This document shows positions 8,345 through 17,534 of a DNA stretch of 64,000 bases, piece after piece. Position 1 is the first letter of the stretch, and each line of letters begins with the position of its first letter. The notes under the pieces were generated by a model. It was not told the origin of the DNA and did not search any database. It saw only the letters and a program-made list of their open reading frames with translations. Source of the stretch: Streptomyces sp. F63 (lineage in GTDB: Bacteria; Actinomycetota; Actinomycetes; Streptomycetales; Streptomycetaceae); the NCBI RefSeq assembly GCF_018070345.1, contig NZ_JAGPXX010000021.1, positions 1-64,000 on the forward strand. Direction: 5' to 3'. A program made the position numbers and the translations under genes.

Positions 8345-9935
8345 GGTGGCCCGGCGCCCCGCGGAGGCCGCCGCGGAGCAGGCCGGCGAGCCGGTGGCGG
8401 AACGGCGGGGACGGGCGGCGGCGCTCGCGCCACCAGCGGTCCAGCCGCCGCCGTACCGCCGGTTCCAGACGGGGCCCGGACGGGCCCAGGAGATGCTCCG
8501 CGAAGCTCAGCGCGTCCCGGCGGTGGCCACCGGTCATCGGCCGGTTCCGCGCGTAGGCCGTGAACTCCGCGCGGAAGCGCGGGCCCAGGAGCTCCGGCAG
8601 CTCGGGCGCCACCCCGGCGATCACCCCGGCCCGCTTCCGGACCAGTGCCCGGCTCTGCACGGCCAGCCGTCCCCGGTCGAAGCCGTCGGGCGCGGGCGTT
8701 CCGGCGACCAGGGAGGACAGCAGCGCCGTCTGCGCCACCGCCAGCCGCAGCCGTGCGGCGTCCGTCGCCGTCGGGACACTCCGGTCCGGGGCGGGGGCCG
8801 CGGGCTCCGGGCGGGTGGCGGCGCCCGGTCCGGTGGCGGCGCGCCGGCCGCCGGCGGCCGGCGGGGCCCCGGCCGCCGGCCGTGCGTCCCCCGTGGCGGC
8901 TGCCGCGCCCGCCGCCACCGAGGCGGCGAGGCCCGCCGCCTCCGCTGCCGCGGTGACGGTCTCGGCGGGCACGGCCGGGGCCGGCGGCCGGTCCGTGGTC
9001 CCGCCGGGTTCCCCCGGGGCGGCTGCTTTCCCGGCAGAGCCCCCGCCCGCCTCCGCCCGGGAAGCCGTGTGCGGCGCCGCCGGTGCCGTCCCCCGGGAGC
9101 TGCGGGTGACCTGTGCGGCCGTCAGCACGGCGCGTATCGCGTCGAGTTCGCGCGCCAGTCCGGCCGGGCCGGGGAAGTCCTCGTCCCGTTCCAGGAGGAC
9201 GCCGGGCGGGTCGGCCCGCGCGCACAGCTCGGCCAGGACGTCGAGCACCGGGCCGGTGACCGGGTGGGCGTGGCTGTCGTGCCAGACGCCGTCCCGTTCG
9301 ACGCCCCCCGCCACATGGACGTAGGCCAGGGCCTGCCACGGCAGGGCGTCCAGGACCGCGGACGCTTCCTCACCCCGGTTGACGGCGTTGGTGTGCAGAT
9401 TGGCGACGTCGATCAGCAGCCCCACGCCGGTGCGCTCCACCAGTTCGGTGAGGAACTGCCCCTCCGTCAGCTCCTCACCGGGCCAGGAGAGCAGGGCGGC
9501 GACGTTCTCCAGGGCCAGCGGCACCGGCAGCGCGTCCTGCGCGATCCGCACGTTGGCGCAGAGGACGTCGAGCGCGTCGCGGGTGCGCGGCACCGGCAGC
9601 AGATGGCCGGCTTCCAGCCGGGGGGAGGCGGTGAGCGGCCCGCCAGCGCGGACGAAGGCGATGTGCTCCGTGACGAGCGGGGCGCCCAGGGCGGTGGCGC
9701 GCTCGGCGAGAGCCGCGAGCCGGCCGGGGTCCGGCGGTTCGGGGCCTCCGAGGCCGAGCGAGACACCGTGCGGGACGATCGTCGTGCCGCGCTCGCGCAG
9801 CCGGAGCAGCGACGCGGGGAGGTGTCCGGGGCAGATGTTCTCCGCCACCACCTCGACCCAGTCCAGGCCCGGCAGGCCCTCGATGTGGCGGGCGATCGCG
9901 GGCCGCCAGCCGATTCCCGTCCCCAGTCGCGCCAT
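8331..9935 (-). CDS. DUF692 multinuclear-iron enzyme with C-terminal partner-like domain
   Basis: The 534-aa protein has two parts. Residues about 1-285 form a DUF692 TIM barrel, the MbnB/TglH/BufB family of iron enzymes that modify cysteine-containing peptides. Candidate metal ligands are present in order: VPHG, TEHIAF, LENVA, DVANLHTN, HVAGG, HDSHAHP and LERDEDFP. An Ala/Pro/Gly-rich linker of about 100 residues follows. The C-terminal ~140 residues contain LAVQSRALVRKRAGVI, ELLGPRFRAEFTAYARNRPMTGG and ALSFAEHLL, a region I associate with the S. coelicolor SCO6045 type and which looks like a fused partner domain. The ATG at 9935 has a weak ribosome site. No precursor peptide is evident nearby. 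Confidence 0.82.
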   Translation of the reverse strand: MARLGTGIGWRPAIARHIEGLPGLDWVEVVAENICPGHLPASLLRLRERGTTIVPHGVSLGLGGPEPPDPGRLAALAERATALGAPLVTEHIAFVRAGGPLTASPRLEAGHLLPVPRTRDALDVLCANVRIAQDALPVPLALENVAALLSWPGEELTEGQFLTELVERTGVGLLIDVANLHTNAVNRGEEASAVLDALPWQALAYVHVAGGVERDGVWHDSHAHPVTGPVLDVLAELCARADPPGVLLERDEDFPGPAGLARELDAIRAVLTAAQVTRSSRGTAPAAPHTASRAEAGGGSAGKAAAPGEPGGTTDRPPAPAVPAETVTAAAEAAGLAASVAAGAAAATGDARPAAGAPPAAGGRRAATGPGAATRPEPAAPAPDRSVPTATDAARLRLAVAQTALLSSLVAGTPAPDGFDRGRLAVQSRALVRKRAGVIAGVAPELPELLGPRFRAEFTAYARNRPMTGGHRRDALSFAEHLLGPSGPRLEPAVRRRLDRWWRERRRPSPPFRHRLAGLLRGGLRGAPGHRPAR

Positions 9936-10040
9936 GATCCGGTGTGCCCCCTCGTCCGTGGACCGGCTCCTCCGGGAGACATGGCCCGCGCGGGGGCCGC
10001 CGAACCGCGGAGGGCCGGTTCCAGAGGTTGATTTGAGCTA

Positions 10041-10227
10041 AGGGTTGTCCCGTGCTCCGCGGTGGAGCAGCGCACGGCGTCGGATGCGGTGCATCGCGCG
10101 GAGGGGCGTCCGCATACTGGATGTATGCGGACGTTCCGACAACGCGGCGTGGGGGCACCCCCGGCCGCAGGCTGGGGGCGTGCCGTAGCCGGCGTCGTGC
10201 GCCCGCCGGGGATTACGGGACAGCCCT
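10041..10227. mobile_element. 187-bp MITE-like element with IS-type terminal repeats
   Basis: The element is bounded by 13-bp terminal inverted repeats with one mismatch: AGGGTTGTCCCGT at 10041 and the complement of AGGGCTGTCCCGT ending at 10227. The interior has no open transposase. It contains a perfect 11-bp stem, 5-base-loop hairpin at 10107-10133, and a second GGGGGCACCCCC / CTGGGGGC fold at about 10150-10180. Such ends resemble those of IS5-type elements in streptomycetes, recalled rather than searched. It lies about 105 bp upstream of the DUF692 start. No clear target duplication is visible, and the rest of the 9936-10440 gap holds no gene. Confidence 0.6.
10107..10133. repeat. Perfect hairpin inside the MITE-like element
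   Basis: CGTCCGCATAC and GTATGCGGACG form an 11-bp stem around the 5-base loop TGGAT. Confidence 0.8.
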
Positions 10228-10440
10228 TGGTGCTGTGACCGGGAAGGTCCGACGGGAAGCCGGGCGCCCCGGGGCCGGCCGGTGCGGGACGGCCACCGGG
10301 GCGCGGAGCCGGGTGGGGGGGGCATGAGCGGGCGGCGGGGGAATGAGGCGGAGGAGTGGCCTGGTGGGTGGTGGGGACCACCCCTCCGCCTCCGGCACCG
10401 CGGTCGGCCGCCCTCGCGGACCGCGTGCCCGTCGTGGCCC

Positions 10441-11283
10441 CTACGGGGCGGAGCCGGCCGGTGCGCCGGCGCCGGGGGCGGGCTGGTCGCTCGTGGGCTG
10501 CGGGGCGGGTTGGCCGGTGTCGTCCGACGGCGCGGTGGTCTCCGGCGCGGCGGACGGCAGGGACGTGGCACCCGGGGGCGGGATGACCGGCACCGGAGAG
10601 CCGATCACGGAGGAGGTCGACGGGGGCGGCGGCGGGGGAGCCGGCTTCTGCGTGGCGGCCGCGGCCTCCTCGGCGGCGATGGTGTCGAAGTCCACCATTC
10701 CGGTGTTCTCCAGCATGGTGATGTGGTCGAGCACGGTGATGTTGGCCGCGTCCGCGAGATCGCGGATCAGCTCGTTGCGGGTGGAGTGCCGCACTTTGCC
10801 GATGAGTCCGAAGACCTTGCCGTGGGACACGCGCAGGAGGTTGGCGAACTTCCGCTGGTAGTCCTCGCCCTGGGCCTCGGTCATCTCCCGGAGCCAGCCC
10901 TGCTGCTGCTCGGTGGGCTCGTTCGGCAGCTCCACGCCGAGCTTGGCGGCGATGTCGCGGGCCCGCCGGTCCAGGTCCGCGTGGCCGACGGCGAGATGGT
11001 CGCCGGCGTCGCGGATGGCCTTGGTGGGCGCCCGCTCCATGGCCTGCCGGCCCGCGGGCAGCTCCCACAGGCCGGCCAGCCTCACCTTCACCAGGAAGTC
11101 CCGGTCGACGGCCGACAGCGGCCCCCACTTGGTGGACACGGTCTGTGCCTGGAGGCTCGCGAGGCCGGTGCCGGACCGGTCCTCGTAACTCCAGATCGGG
11201 TAGATCAGCGCACCGATGGTCGCGGCGATCGCCACGAGAATGGCGGCGGTTCCGTTGATGCGTCGCAAAGTATCTCCTGCCAT
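10441..11283 (-). CDS. DUF4142 domain protein
   Basis: This is a 280-aa exported or membrane-anchored protein. Residues about 8-28 (INGTAAILVAIAATIGALIYPIW) form an N-terminal hydrophobic helix. The helical DUF4142 domain follows (LSAVDRDFLVKVRLAGLWELP, QAMERAPTKAIRDAGDHLA), ending near FDTIAAEEAAAA. The last ~75 residues are a Pro/Ala/Ser-rich tail. DUF4142 proteins are ferritin-like four-helix bundles in the envelope whose biochemical role is unclear. The ATG at 11283 follows GCAGGAGATAC-type purines poorly, but it gives the correct N-terminal helix; the longer frame adds a non-conserved Arg/Pro region. Confidence 0.82.
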   Translation of the reverse strand: MAGDTLRRINGTAAILVAIAATIGALIYPIWSYEDRSGTGLASLQAQTVSTKWGPLSAVDRDFLVKVRLAGLWELPAGRQAMERAPTKAIRDAGDHLAVGHADLDRRARDIAAKLGVELPNEPTEQQQGWLREMTEAQGEDYQRKFANLLRVSHGKVFGLIGKVRHSTRNELIRDLADAANITVLDHITMLENTGMVDFDTIAAEEAAAATQKPAPPPPPPSTSSVIGSPVPVIPPPGATSLPSAAPETTAPSDDTGQPAPQPTSDQPAPGAGAPAGSAP

Positions 11284-11494
11284 GGCGGCGCACTCGCAGG
11301 GAGCGAGAAGCGGGGCCGGCCGGTCCCGCCGCCGCGAGGAGCGGCGGGCCGTGCCGGGCCGGCGTGGACTGAGCGGTTGGTCAAGCCGGTTGGGTCTGCC
11401 GCCGGCCGGGTGGAGCCCGGACCGGTGGCGTCGGGGATCGATACGTACCGGGCGCGGGAGGTGTTCAACGGGGCGCTCGATCCGCTCCGGATTC

Positions 11495-12268
11495 TCACGC
11501 CCGGGCACGCGCCCCGGCCGCCCGCTCAGCGCCCCCGAGGGCCGGGTGTTCCGCGACGACCGTGCAGGAGCCGGGCGCGATCTCCGTGAAGCCCGCGTCC
11601 CGCACCACCGGCAGCCCGCTCCCGGTGAGTTCGGCCCAGCGTGCGGGCTCCGCGGTCCGTACGGCGAGCGGGAAGCCGGCCGTGCGCCACGCCGACCGCT
11701 CGGCGGGCGGCAGGCTCAGCCACGCCAGCTGGGCGCCGTGCCCGGCCTGCGCCATCGCCTTGCCCGCCGACATCTCCAGCCCGGGACTGAGCCACAGCAC
11801 GGGGCGGCCGGGCTCCGGGGCGGGCGGCGGCACGGGGTCGGCCAGCTCCGTGCCGGACACCTGGAGCTTCACCAGCTCCTTCGGCCAGCCGCCGACCGGG
11901 ACCGGCGGATACACCCGTACCTCGGCCGAGCCGCCGGTGACGGTGATGCCCGGCAGGGCCGCCGCACGCCGCCACTCCGCGCCGCGCGCCCTGCGCACCA
12001 CTTTGCGGATCCGGGCGTCCTGCCAGTCGCGCACGGCCTGGTACCACGCGCCGTGCGGATCCGCCGCGCGCTCGTCCGACAGCAGGACGAGCACCGCTCG
12101 TGCGGCGGTCTCCAGCGCGTCCGTGCGGGACGGCGGGGCGGCCTTCTCGATCCGGACCACGAGGGGCAGGACGAACTGCGGTGCGGTGTCCCGGTCGGCG
12201 GTGCCGTGCCGGAACGCGGCGGTGCCGCTGTCGGTGCCGCTGTCGGTGTCGGTGTCGGCGGAGCTCAT
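11495..12268 (-). CDS. Peptidyl-tRNA hydrolase 2 family protein
   Basis: The 257-aa protein has the Pth2 signature in its C-terminal half: LEMSAGKAMAQAGHGAQLAW, followed by GLPVVRDAGFTEIAPGSCTVVAE. In archaeal and eukaryotic Pth2 these segments bind the peptidyl-tRNA and carry the catalytic residues. The N-terminal ~140 residues are specific to actinobacterial members and their role is unknown. The very N-terminus is a short repetitive DTDSGTDSGT stretch. It is divergent from the AIM24 gene, with only 80 bp between the starts, so both promoters must lie there. Confidence 0.82.
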   Translation of the reverse strand: MSSADTDTDSGTDSGTAAFRHGTADRDTAPQFVLPLVVRIEKAAPPSRTDALETAARAVLVLLSDERAADPHGAWYQAVRDWQDARIRKVVRRARGAEWRRAAALPGITVTGGSAEVRVYPPVPVGGWPKELVKLQVSGTELADPVPPPAPEPGRPVLWLSPGLEMSAGKAMAQAGHGAQLAWLSLPPAERSAWRTAGFPLAVRTAEPARWAELTGSGLPVVRDAGFTEIAPGSCTVVAEHPALGGAERAAGARARA

Positions 12269-12348
12269 CCGGCCAGTCTGCCAGCAGGCGTGACCCGTTC
12301 CCCGTGGCCTCCTTGGCGGAACGCTGCCTTCCGGGACAGCATTGCCCC

Positions 12349-13023
12349 ATGCGCAGCGATCTCTTCGCCTCCGAGAACATGGTTCAGCCGCCCACCGCGC
12401 CGGGCATGGTGCTGCAGAACCCCAAAGCGGTGAAATACGTGGTGAACGGCGAGTGCTACGCCCGCCAGGGCTCCATGATCGCCTTCCGCGGCAACCTCCG
12501 CTTCGAGAAGCAGGGGCAGGGCGTGGGGAACTTCCTCAAACGCGCCGTCACGGGGGAGGGGCTGGCCCTGATGGCCGTCCGCGGACAGGGCGAGGCGTGG
12601 TTCGCCCATGAGGCGGCCAACTGCTTCATCATCGACTTCGTCCCCGGCGACACCCTCACGGTCAACGGCCGCAACGTCCTCTGCTTCGACGCCGGACTCG
12701 GCTACGAGATCAAGGTCGTCAAGGGTGCGGGGATGGCCGGCGGCGGGCTGTTCAACAGTGTCTTCAGCGGGCAGGGCCGGCTCGCCGTGATCTGCGAGGG
12801 CGACCCCATCGTCATCCCCGTCTCGCCGCAGGCCCCGGTTTTCGTCGACACCGACGCGGTCGTCGGCTGGAGCGCGCATCTCGCGGCTTCCCTGCACCGC
12901 TCGCAGAGCGTCGGCTCGATGATCCGCGGCGGCTCGGGAGAGGCGGTGCAGCTCCGGCTGGAGGGCGACGGGTTCGTCATCGTCCGGCCGAGCGAGGCGA
13001 AGCCGGTGCCGGCCTCCGGCTGA
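12349..13023 (+). CDS. AIM24 family protein
   Basis: This is a 224-aa all-beta protein of the AIM24/TerD-adjacent family. Recognisable segments are CYARQGSMIAFRGNLRFE, AHEAANCFIIDFVPGDTLTVNGRNVLCFD and AGGGLFNSVFSGQGRLAV. Bacterial members are cytoplasmic and poorly characterised; the family is named for a yeast mitochondrial protein. There is no signal peptide or membrane helix. The start at 12349 (ATG) gives the conserved N-terminus. Confidence 0.88.
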   Translation: MRSDLFASENMVQPPTAPGMVLQNPKAVKYVVNGECYARQGSMIAFRGNLRFEKQGQGVGNFLKRAVTGEGLALMAVRGQGEAWFAHEAANCFIIDFVPGDTLTVNGRNVLCFDAGLGYEIKVVKGAGMAGGGLFNSVFSGQGRLAVICEGDPIVIPVSPQAPVFVDTDAVVGWSAHLAASLHRSQSVGSMIRGGSGEAVQLRLEGDGFVIVRPSEAKPVPASG

Positions 13024-13261
13024 CCGCCGGCCGGCGGGGGCGGGGCGGGACCGTGCCACGGGCCACGGCCACGGGCGCGTCCGGTGCGATCCCGTCCGGG
13101 TTCGCCGCATGGAACGGCCGGGCAGGAGATGGTGGAGAGGCGACGGGGGGAACGGCCGGGGGCGGTGGCCGGGAAGCCTCCGGGGCCGGGGACACGGCGT
13201 CGGCCGCGCTTCCGCGCTCCCGCCCTCCCTGGGCGGGCCGCCGTGCCGTGCCGCCGCCCGG

Positions 13262-14353
13262 CTACGCCTCGACCAGCGGCCCCGCGTCCCGGGCGAGCGC
13301 CGTGAGCCGGGATATCGCGCGGAAGTACTTCTTGCGGTAGCCGCCCTTCAGCATGTCCTCGCCGAACAGCTGGTCGAAGGGCACGCCCGAGGCGAGCACC
13401 GGTATCTCGCGGTCGTACAGCCGGTCGGCCAGGACGACCAGGCGCAGGGCCGTGGACTGGTCCGGGACCGGCCGCACATCGGTCAGGCAGACGGCCCGGA
13501 GCCCGTCGGTCAGCGCTCCGTAGCGGCTGGGGTGGATCCGGGAGAGATGCTCCAGCAGGGCGGGGAACGCGTCGAGCGAGGCGCCCGCGGTACGGTGCGC
13601 GGCCCGCTCGACCTCCTCGCCGGCGAAGGGCGGCGGTGCCTCCGGCAGACCGCGGTGCCGGTAGTCCTCGCCGTCGATCCGCAGCGGGCGGAACTGCGCG
13701 GAGAGGCCCTGGATCTCCCGGAGGAAGTCCTGGGCGGCGAAGCGGCCCTCGCCGAGCTTGCCCGGCAGGGTGTTCGAGGTGGCGGCGAGCCCGACGCCGG
13801 CGTCCACCAGCTTGCCGAGCAGCGTCGACACGAGCACGGTGTCGCCCGGGTCGTCCAGCTCGAACTCGTCGATGCACAGCAGCCGGTGGTCGCCGAGCGT
13901 CCGTACGGTCTGCTGGAAGCCGAGCGCGCCGACCAGGTTGGTCAGCTCCACGAAGGTGCCGAACGCCTTCCGCTCCGGCGGGGCCGGTGTGGCATGCCAC
14001 AGCGAGGCGAGCAGGTGGGTCTTGCCGACGCCGTAGCCACCGTCGAGGTACACCCCGCGCGGGCCCGCCGGCGCGGCCGGCTTCCGGGCGAACCAGCGGC
14101 GCTTCCCGCCGCCCGCGGCCCCTTCTCCGCCGAGCCCGGCGGCGAAGCCGCTCAGTACCTCGACGGCCTCCGCCTGGCTGGGCTGCGCCGGGTCCGGGAT
14201 GTACGTCCCGAAGCGGGCGTCCCGGAAGCGGGGCGGCGGCACCATCTCCGCGACCAGGCGCTCGGCGGGCACCTGCGGATCACGGGCGCAGAGCGACAGC
14301 GGAGCCTCCGTGACGTCGGTCATCGGGCTCGGGGCGGCGGAGGAGGAGTGCAC
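13262..14353 (-). CDS. zapE: Cell division ATPase ZapE (AFG1-like)
   Basis: This is an AAA-type ATPase of about 363 aa. The Walker A motif is GGYGVGKTHLLASLW and the Walker B motif is RLLCIDEFELDDPGD. A sensor asparagine lies in GVGLAATSNTLP, with a C-terminal arginine-rich motif (LFGEDMLKGGYRKKYFRAI). ZapE associates with FtsZ in proteobacteria; the role in streptomycetes is inferred from the family. I chose the GTG at 14353, giving VHSSSAAPS. An ATG at 14323 and one at 14407 are alternatives and none has a strong ribosome site. It diverges from the RibD-like gene. Confidence 0.9.
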   Translation of the reverse strand: MHSSSAAPSPMTDVTEAPLSLCARDPQVPAERLVAEMVPPPRFRDARFGTYIPDPAQPSQAEAVEVLSGFAAGLGGEGAAGGGKRRWFARKPAAPAGPRGVYLDGGYGVGKTHLLASLWHATPAPPERKAFGTFVELTNLVGALGFQQTVRTLGDHRLLCIDEFELDDPGDTVLVSTLLGKLVDAGVGLAATSNTLPGKLGEGRFAAQDFLREIQGLSAQFRPLRIDGEDYRHRGLPEAPPPFAGEEVERAAHRTAGASLDAFPALLEHLSRIHPSRYGALTDGLRAVCLTDVRPVPDQSTALRLVVLADRLYDREIPVLASGVPFDQLFGEDMLKGGYRKKYFRAISRLTALARDAGPLVEA

Positions 14354-14547
14354 AGCACCCCAGCCTAACCGGACATGCGTCCGGCCGCGGACCGTGATCC
14401 CGCGCACACCGGCCGCCGTGGCCGCCGTCCGCCGCCGTCCGCCGGGCGGTTCTCGGCGCGGCGGCGTTGCGGGGCTCCCGGCGTCCGGGCCGCCGCGCTT
14501 CGCGCGCCCCGGAATACCCTGCGGGGGAGCGTGACAGACTGCTGGCC

Positions 14548-15417
14548 ATGCGCCGTCTGTTCCCTCTGTCCGCCGAGTCCGCGGCCCCGGACCTGTTCGT
14601 CGAGCGCGAGTGGGACCTGGGCGAGCTGGCCGACGCCTACGCCTATCCCGAGGACGGGGTGCTGCCCTGGCTGCGGGGCAACATGGTCGCCTCCCTGGAC
14701 GGTGCCGCGTACCACGAGGGGCGGTCCCAGCCGCTCTCCTCCGCGGCCGACATGCGCGTCTTCGGGGTGCTGCGCGGCCTGGCGGACGTCGTGATCGCCG
14801 GAGCGGAGACCGTGCGCAAGGAGGGGTACCGTCCGGCCCGCGCGCGGGAGGCGTTCGCGGCCCGCCGGGCGGCCCTGGGCCAGCCGCCCGCCCCGGTGAT
14901 CGCGGTGGTGAGCGCGAGTCTCGATCTGGACTACACGCTGCCGCTCTTCACGGAACCGGTCGTCCCCACGCTCGTCCTCACCGGCGCGGCCGCCGTCGCC
15001 GAGCGCCCCGAACGGGTCCGCCGCGCCCGTGCCGCGGGTGCGGAGGTGCTCACGGCGGGGCACGGCGAGGGCATCGAGCCGGCGGTGGCCGCGCGGCTGC
15101 TCGCGGACCGGGGGCTGACCCGCCAGCTGACGGAGGGCGGCCCGCGGCTGCTCGGCCAGTTCGCCGGGGCCGGCGCGCTGGACGAGCTGTGCTTCACCCT
15201 CGCCCCGGTGGTCACGGCGGGAGCGGCGCCGCGCATCATGCAGGGCCCGGCGATCACCGTGCCGGAACGATTCGCTCTCGCCTCGGTCCTGGAGGAGGAC
15301 GGCTTTCTCTTCACCCGCTACCGCAGGGAGCGGGGTGAGGATCCGGAGAGCCCGGACGGCCCGGACGGCCCGGACGCCGGGAACCGGTCAACTCCCGGAA
15401 GATATCGTTCCGCTTGA
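14548..15417 (+). CDS. RibD-like pyrimidine reductase
   Basis: This 289-aa protein consists of the reductase domain of bifunctional RibD without the deaminase. NADPH and substrate motifs are NMVASLDGAAYHEGRS near the N-terminus, LADVVIAGAETVRKEGY, and LTEGGPRLLGQFAGAGALDELCFTLAP near the C-terminus. Such stand-alone reductases occur widely in actinobacteria, often away from rib genes, so the substrate may be a deaminated riboflavin precursor or another ribosyl-pyrimidine. The ATG at 14548 was taken because upstream sequence is not conserved. The C-terminal tail is a repetitive DGPDGPDG stretch. Confidence 0.85.
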   Translation: MRRLFPLSAESAAPDLFVEREWDLGELADAYAYPEDGVLPWLRGNMVASLDGAAYHEGRSQPLSSAADMRVFGVLRGLADVVIAGAETVRKEGYRPARAREAFAARRAALGQPPAPVIAVVSASLDLDYTLPLFTEPVVPTLVLTGAAAVAERPERVRRARAAGAEVLTAGHGEGIEPAVAARLLADRGLTRQLTEGGPRLLGQFAGAGALDELCFTLAPVVTAGAAPRIMQGPAITVPERFALASVLEEDGFLFTRYRRERGEDPESPDGPDGPDAGNRSTPGRYRSA

Positions 15418-15522
15418 TCCCGTCGGACGACAGGCTTGTCTGGACAGGCTCCGTGCGAGCGAGCGCGGGGCAGGATGGTTTCTGTAGGGCCTCCGGGCCC
15501 GAGAGGAAGAAGGGCGCTCGCC

Positions 15523-15990
15523 GTGTTCACCTCCGTACTCATGATCGAGAAGCCGCTGGTGCCCGCCGACGTGGAGCTCGTCACCACGCTCCACGGGGAC
15601 GAACCCGTCGCGTTCGTCGTGCTCATGCAGCCCCACGGCGACCAGGACCGGCTGCTCAGAGCCCTCGACGACGTGGCCCTCGGCGAACTGGGGGAGGCGA
15701 TCCGGGAGGCGGACGAGCCCGAGGGCGAGGAAGCCGCCGGCCCGGCGGAGCGCGCCCTCGCCCACTCCCTGGAGTCCCTGCGCGCGGCCGGCGCCGAGGC
15801 GGTCGGGCAGATCGTCGAGGAACACCCGCTCGACCTGCTGAAGAGCGTCGTCGAACAGACACGCGCCGACGAGGTCATCGTGCTCACGGCGCCGCACCTC
15901 GTCGAGGAGTTCTTCCACCGCGACTGGACCTCCCGCGCCCGGCACAAGGTCGGCGTCCCGGTGCTCAAGCTCTACGCCCACACCGAATAG
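15523..15990 (+). CDS. UspA-like small protein of unknown function
   Basis: This 155-aa soluble protein has an alternating beta/alpha layout: VAFVVLMQP, a long helix LLRALDDVALGELGEAIREA, and ESLRAAGAEAVGQIVEEHPLDLLKSVVEQTRADEVIVLTAP, ending in VGVPVLKLYAH. The layout resembles a HUP/universal-stress fold without the ATP-binding GxxG loop. Family members have been labelled indole-3-glycerol phosphate synthase in databases, but no TIM-barrel motif is present. The GTG at 15523 is well supported by GAGAGGAAGAAGG about 9 bases upstream. murC starts 60 bp downstream on the same strand. Confidence 0.75.
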   Translation: MFTSVLMIEKPLVPADVELVTTLHGDEPVAFVVLMQPHGDQDRLLRALDDVALGELGEAIREADEPEGEEAAGPAERALAHSLESLRAAGAEAVGQIVEEHPLDLLKSVVEQTRADEVIVLTAPHLVEEFFHRDWTSRARHKVGVPVLKLYAHTE

Positions 15991-16049
15991 GCTGAGGCCG
16001 CTCAGATCCCCGGGCCGGCCGGCCCGCAGCGACCCCAGGAGATACCCGC

Positions 16050-17456
16050 ATGGCACCCGCCGTCCCGTCCGCCATGGACCGCCCGCACTTCATCGGCATC
16101 GGCGGTGCGGGCATGTCGGGAATCGCCAAGATCCTCGCCATGCGGGGGGCCCGCGTGGCGGGCAGCGACTCCCGGCACTCGGCGACCGCCGAGGCGCTGC
16201 GCGGGCTGGGCGTCACCGTGTACATCGGCCACGCGGCGGAACATCTGGCCGCCGACGCCAGCTGCGTGGTGGTCTCCAGCGCCATCCGCGCCGACAACCC
16301 GGAGCTGGCGGCGGCCGCCGAACGCGGCATCCCCGTGATCCACCGCTCCGACGCCCTCGCCGCCCTGATGGAGGGGCTGCGGCCGATCGCCGTCGCCGGC
16401 ACCCACGGCAAGACCACCACCACCTCCATGCTCGCGGTCGCCCTGACCACCCTCGGCCGCGATCCCTCCTACGCCATCGGCGGCGACCTGGACGCCCCCG
16501 GTTCCAACGCCCTGCACGGCAGCGGCGAGATCTTCGTGGCCGAGGCGGACGAGAGCGACCGCAGCTTCCACCAGTACGCGCCCGAGGTTGCCGTCGTGCT
16601 CAACGTGGAACTGGACCACCACGCCAACTACGCCTCCATGGAAGAGATCTACGAGTCCTTCCAGATCTTCGCCGGCCGCATCCGCCCCGGCGGCACCCTC
16701 GTCATCTCGGCCGACCAGGCCGGCGCGCGGGAGCTCACCGCGCGGATCACCGCCGAGGGGGCGCCGGGCCGGGACCTGCGGATCATCACCTACGGCGAGG
16801 CGGAGGACGCCGACGTCCGCATCGTCACCATCAAGCCGCGTGGGCTGACCAGCGACGTCACCGTGCTGTTCGACGGCCGCGTGATCACCTTCACCGTCTC
16901 CGTCCCCGGCCGCCACTACGCGGGCAACGCCGTCGCCGCCCTCGTCGCGGGCAGCGCGCTCGGCCTGCCCGTGCACAACCTTGCCTCCGCCCTCGGCTCG
17001 TACACCGGCGTCAAGCGCCGCCTCCAGCTCCGGGGCACCGCGAACGGCGTGCAGGTCATCGACTCCTACGCCCACCATCCCACCGAGATCGCCGCCGACC
17101 TGGAGGCCATCCGCGGCGGCGCCGGCGACGGCCGGGTCCTCGTCGTCTTCCAGCCGCATCTCTTCAGCCGCACCCAGGAGCTGGGCATCGAGATGGGCGA
17201 GGCCCTGACCCTCGCGGACTCCTCCGTGGTCCTGGACATCTACCCGGCCCGCGAGGACCCGGTCCCCGGCGTCACCAGCGCCCTGATCACCGACGCGGCC
17301 ACCGCCAAGGGCGCCGACGTCCGGGCCGAGCACTCCATGGCGGCGGTGCCGGAACTGATCGCGGGAATGGCCCGGCCCGGCGACCTGGTTCTCACCATGG
17401 GTGCGGGCGACGTCACCGAGCTGGGCCCGGAGATCCTGGCCCGGCTGCAGAGCTGA
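16050..17456 (+). CDS. murC: UDP-N-acetylmuramate--L-alanine ligase
   Basis: MurC adds L-alanine to UDP-N-acetylmuramic acid, the first amino-acid step of peptidoglycan precursor synthesis, in the cytoplasm. The 468-aa product has the N-terminal UDP-binding GIGGAGMSGIAKIL, the P-loop GTHGKTTTT at residues 117-125, the Mur signature EADESDRSF with VLNVELDHH, and a C-terminal VIDSYAHHPTEIAADL region with QPHLFSRT. Length is typical. Here it lies outside the dcw cell-wall cluster, between a UspA-like gene and msrB. CAGGAG sits upstream of the ATG at 16050. Confidence 0.97.
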   Translation: MAPAVPSAMDRPHFIGIGGAGMSGIAKILAMRGARVAGSDSRHSATAEALRGLGVTVYIGHAAEHLAADASCVVVSSAIRADNPELAAAAERGIPVIHRSDALAALMEGLRPIAVAGTHGKTTTTSMLAVALTTLGRDPSYAIGGDLDAPGSNALHGSGEIFVAEADESDRSFHQYAPEVAVVLNVELDHHANYASMEEIYESFQIFAGRIRPGGTLVISADQAGARELTARITAEGAPGRDLRIITYGEAEDADVRIVTIKPRGLTSDVTVLFDGRVITFTVSVPGRHYAGNAVAALVAGSALGLPVHNLASALGSYTGVKRRLQLRGTANGVQVIDSYAHHPTEIAADLEAIRGGAGDGRVLVVFQPHLFSRTQELGIEMGEALTLADSSVVLDIYPAREDPVPGVTSALITDAATAKGADVRAEHSMAAVPELIAGMARPGDLVLTMGAGDVTELGPEILARLQS

Positions 17457-17534
17457 ACCGCGGCCGGGCCGGCCGGCGCGCCGCCCCGCACACACCGACG
17501 CGTGCAGCAGCACAGCACGAGGAGAGGACCGCAG

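Noticed and set aside
15523..15990. Annotation of the 155-aa protein as indole-3-glycerol phosphate synthase
   Set aside because: No TIM-barrel or phosphate-binding motif of TrpC is present and the protein is far too short.
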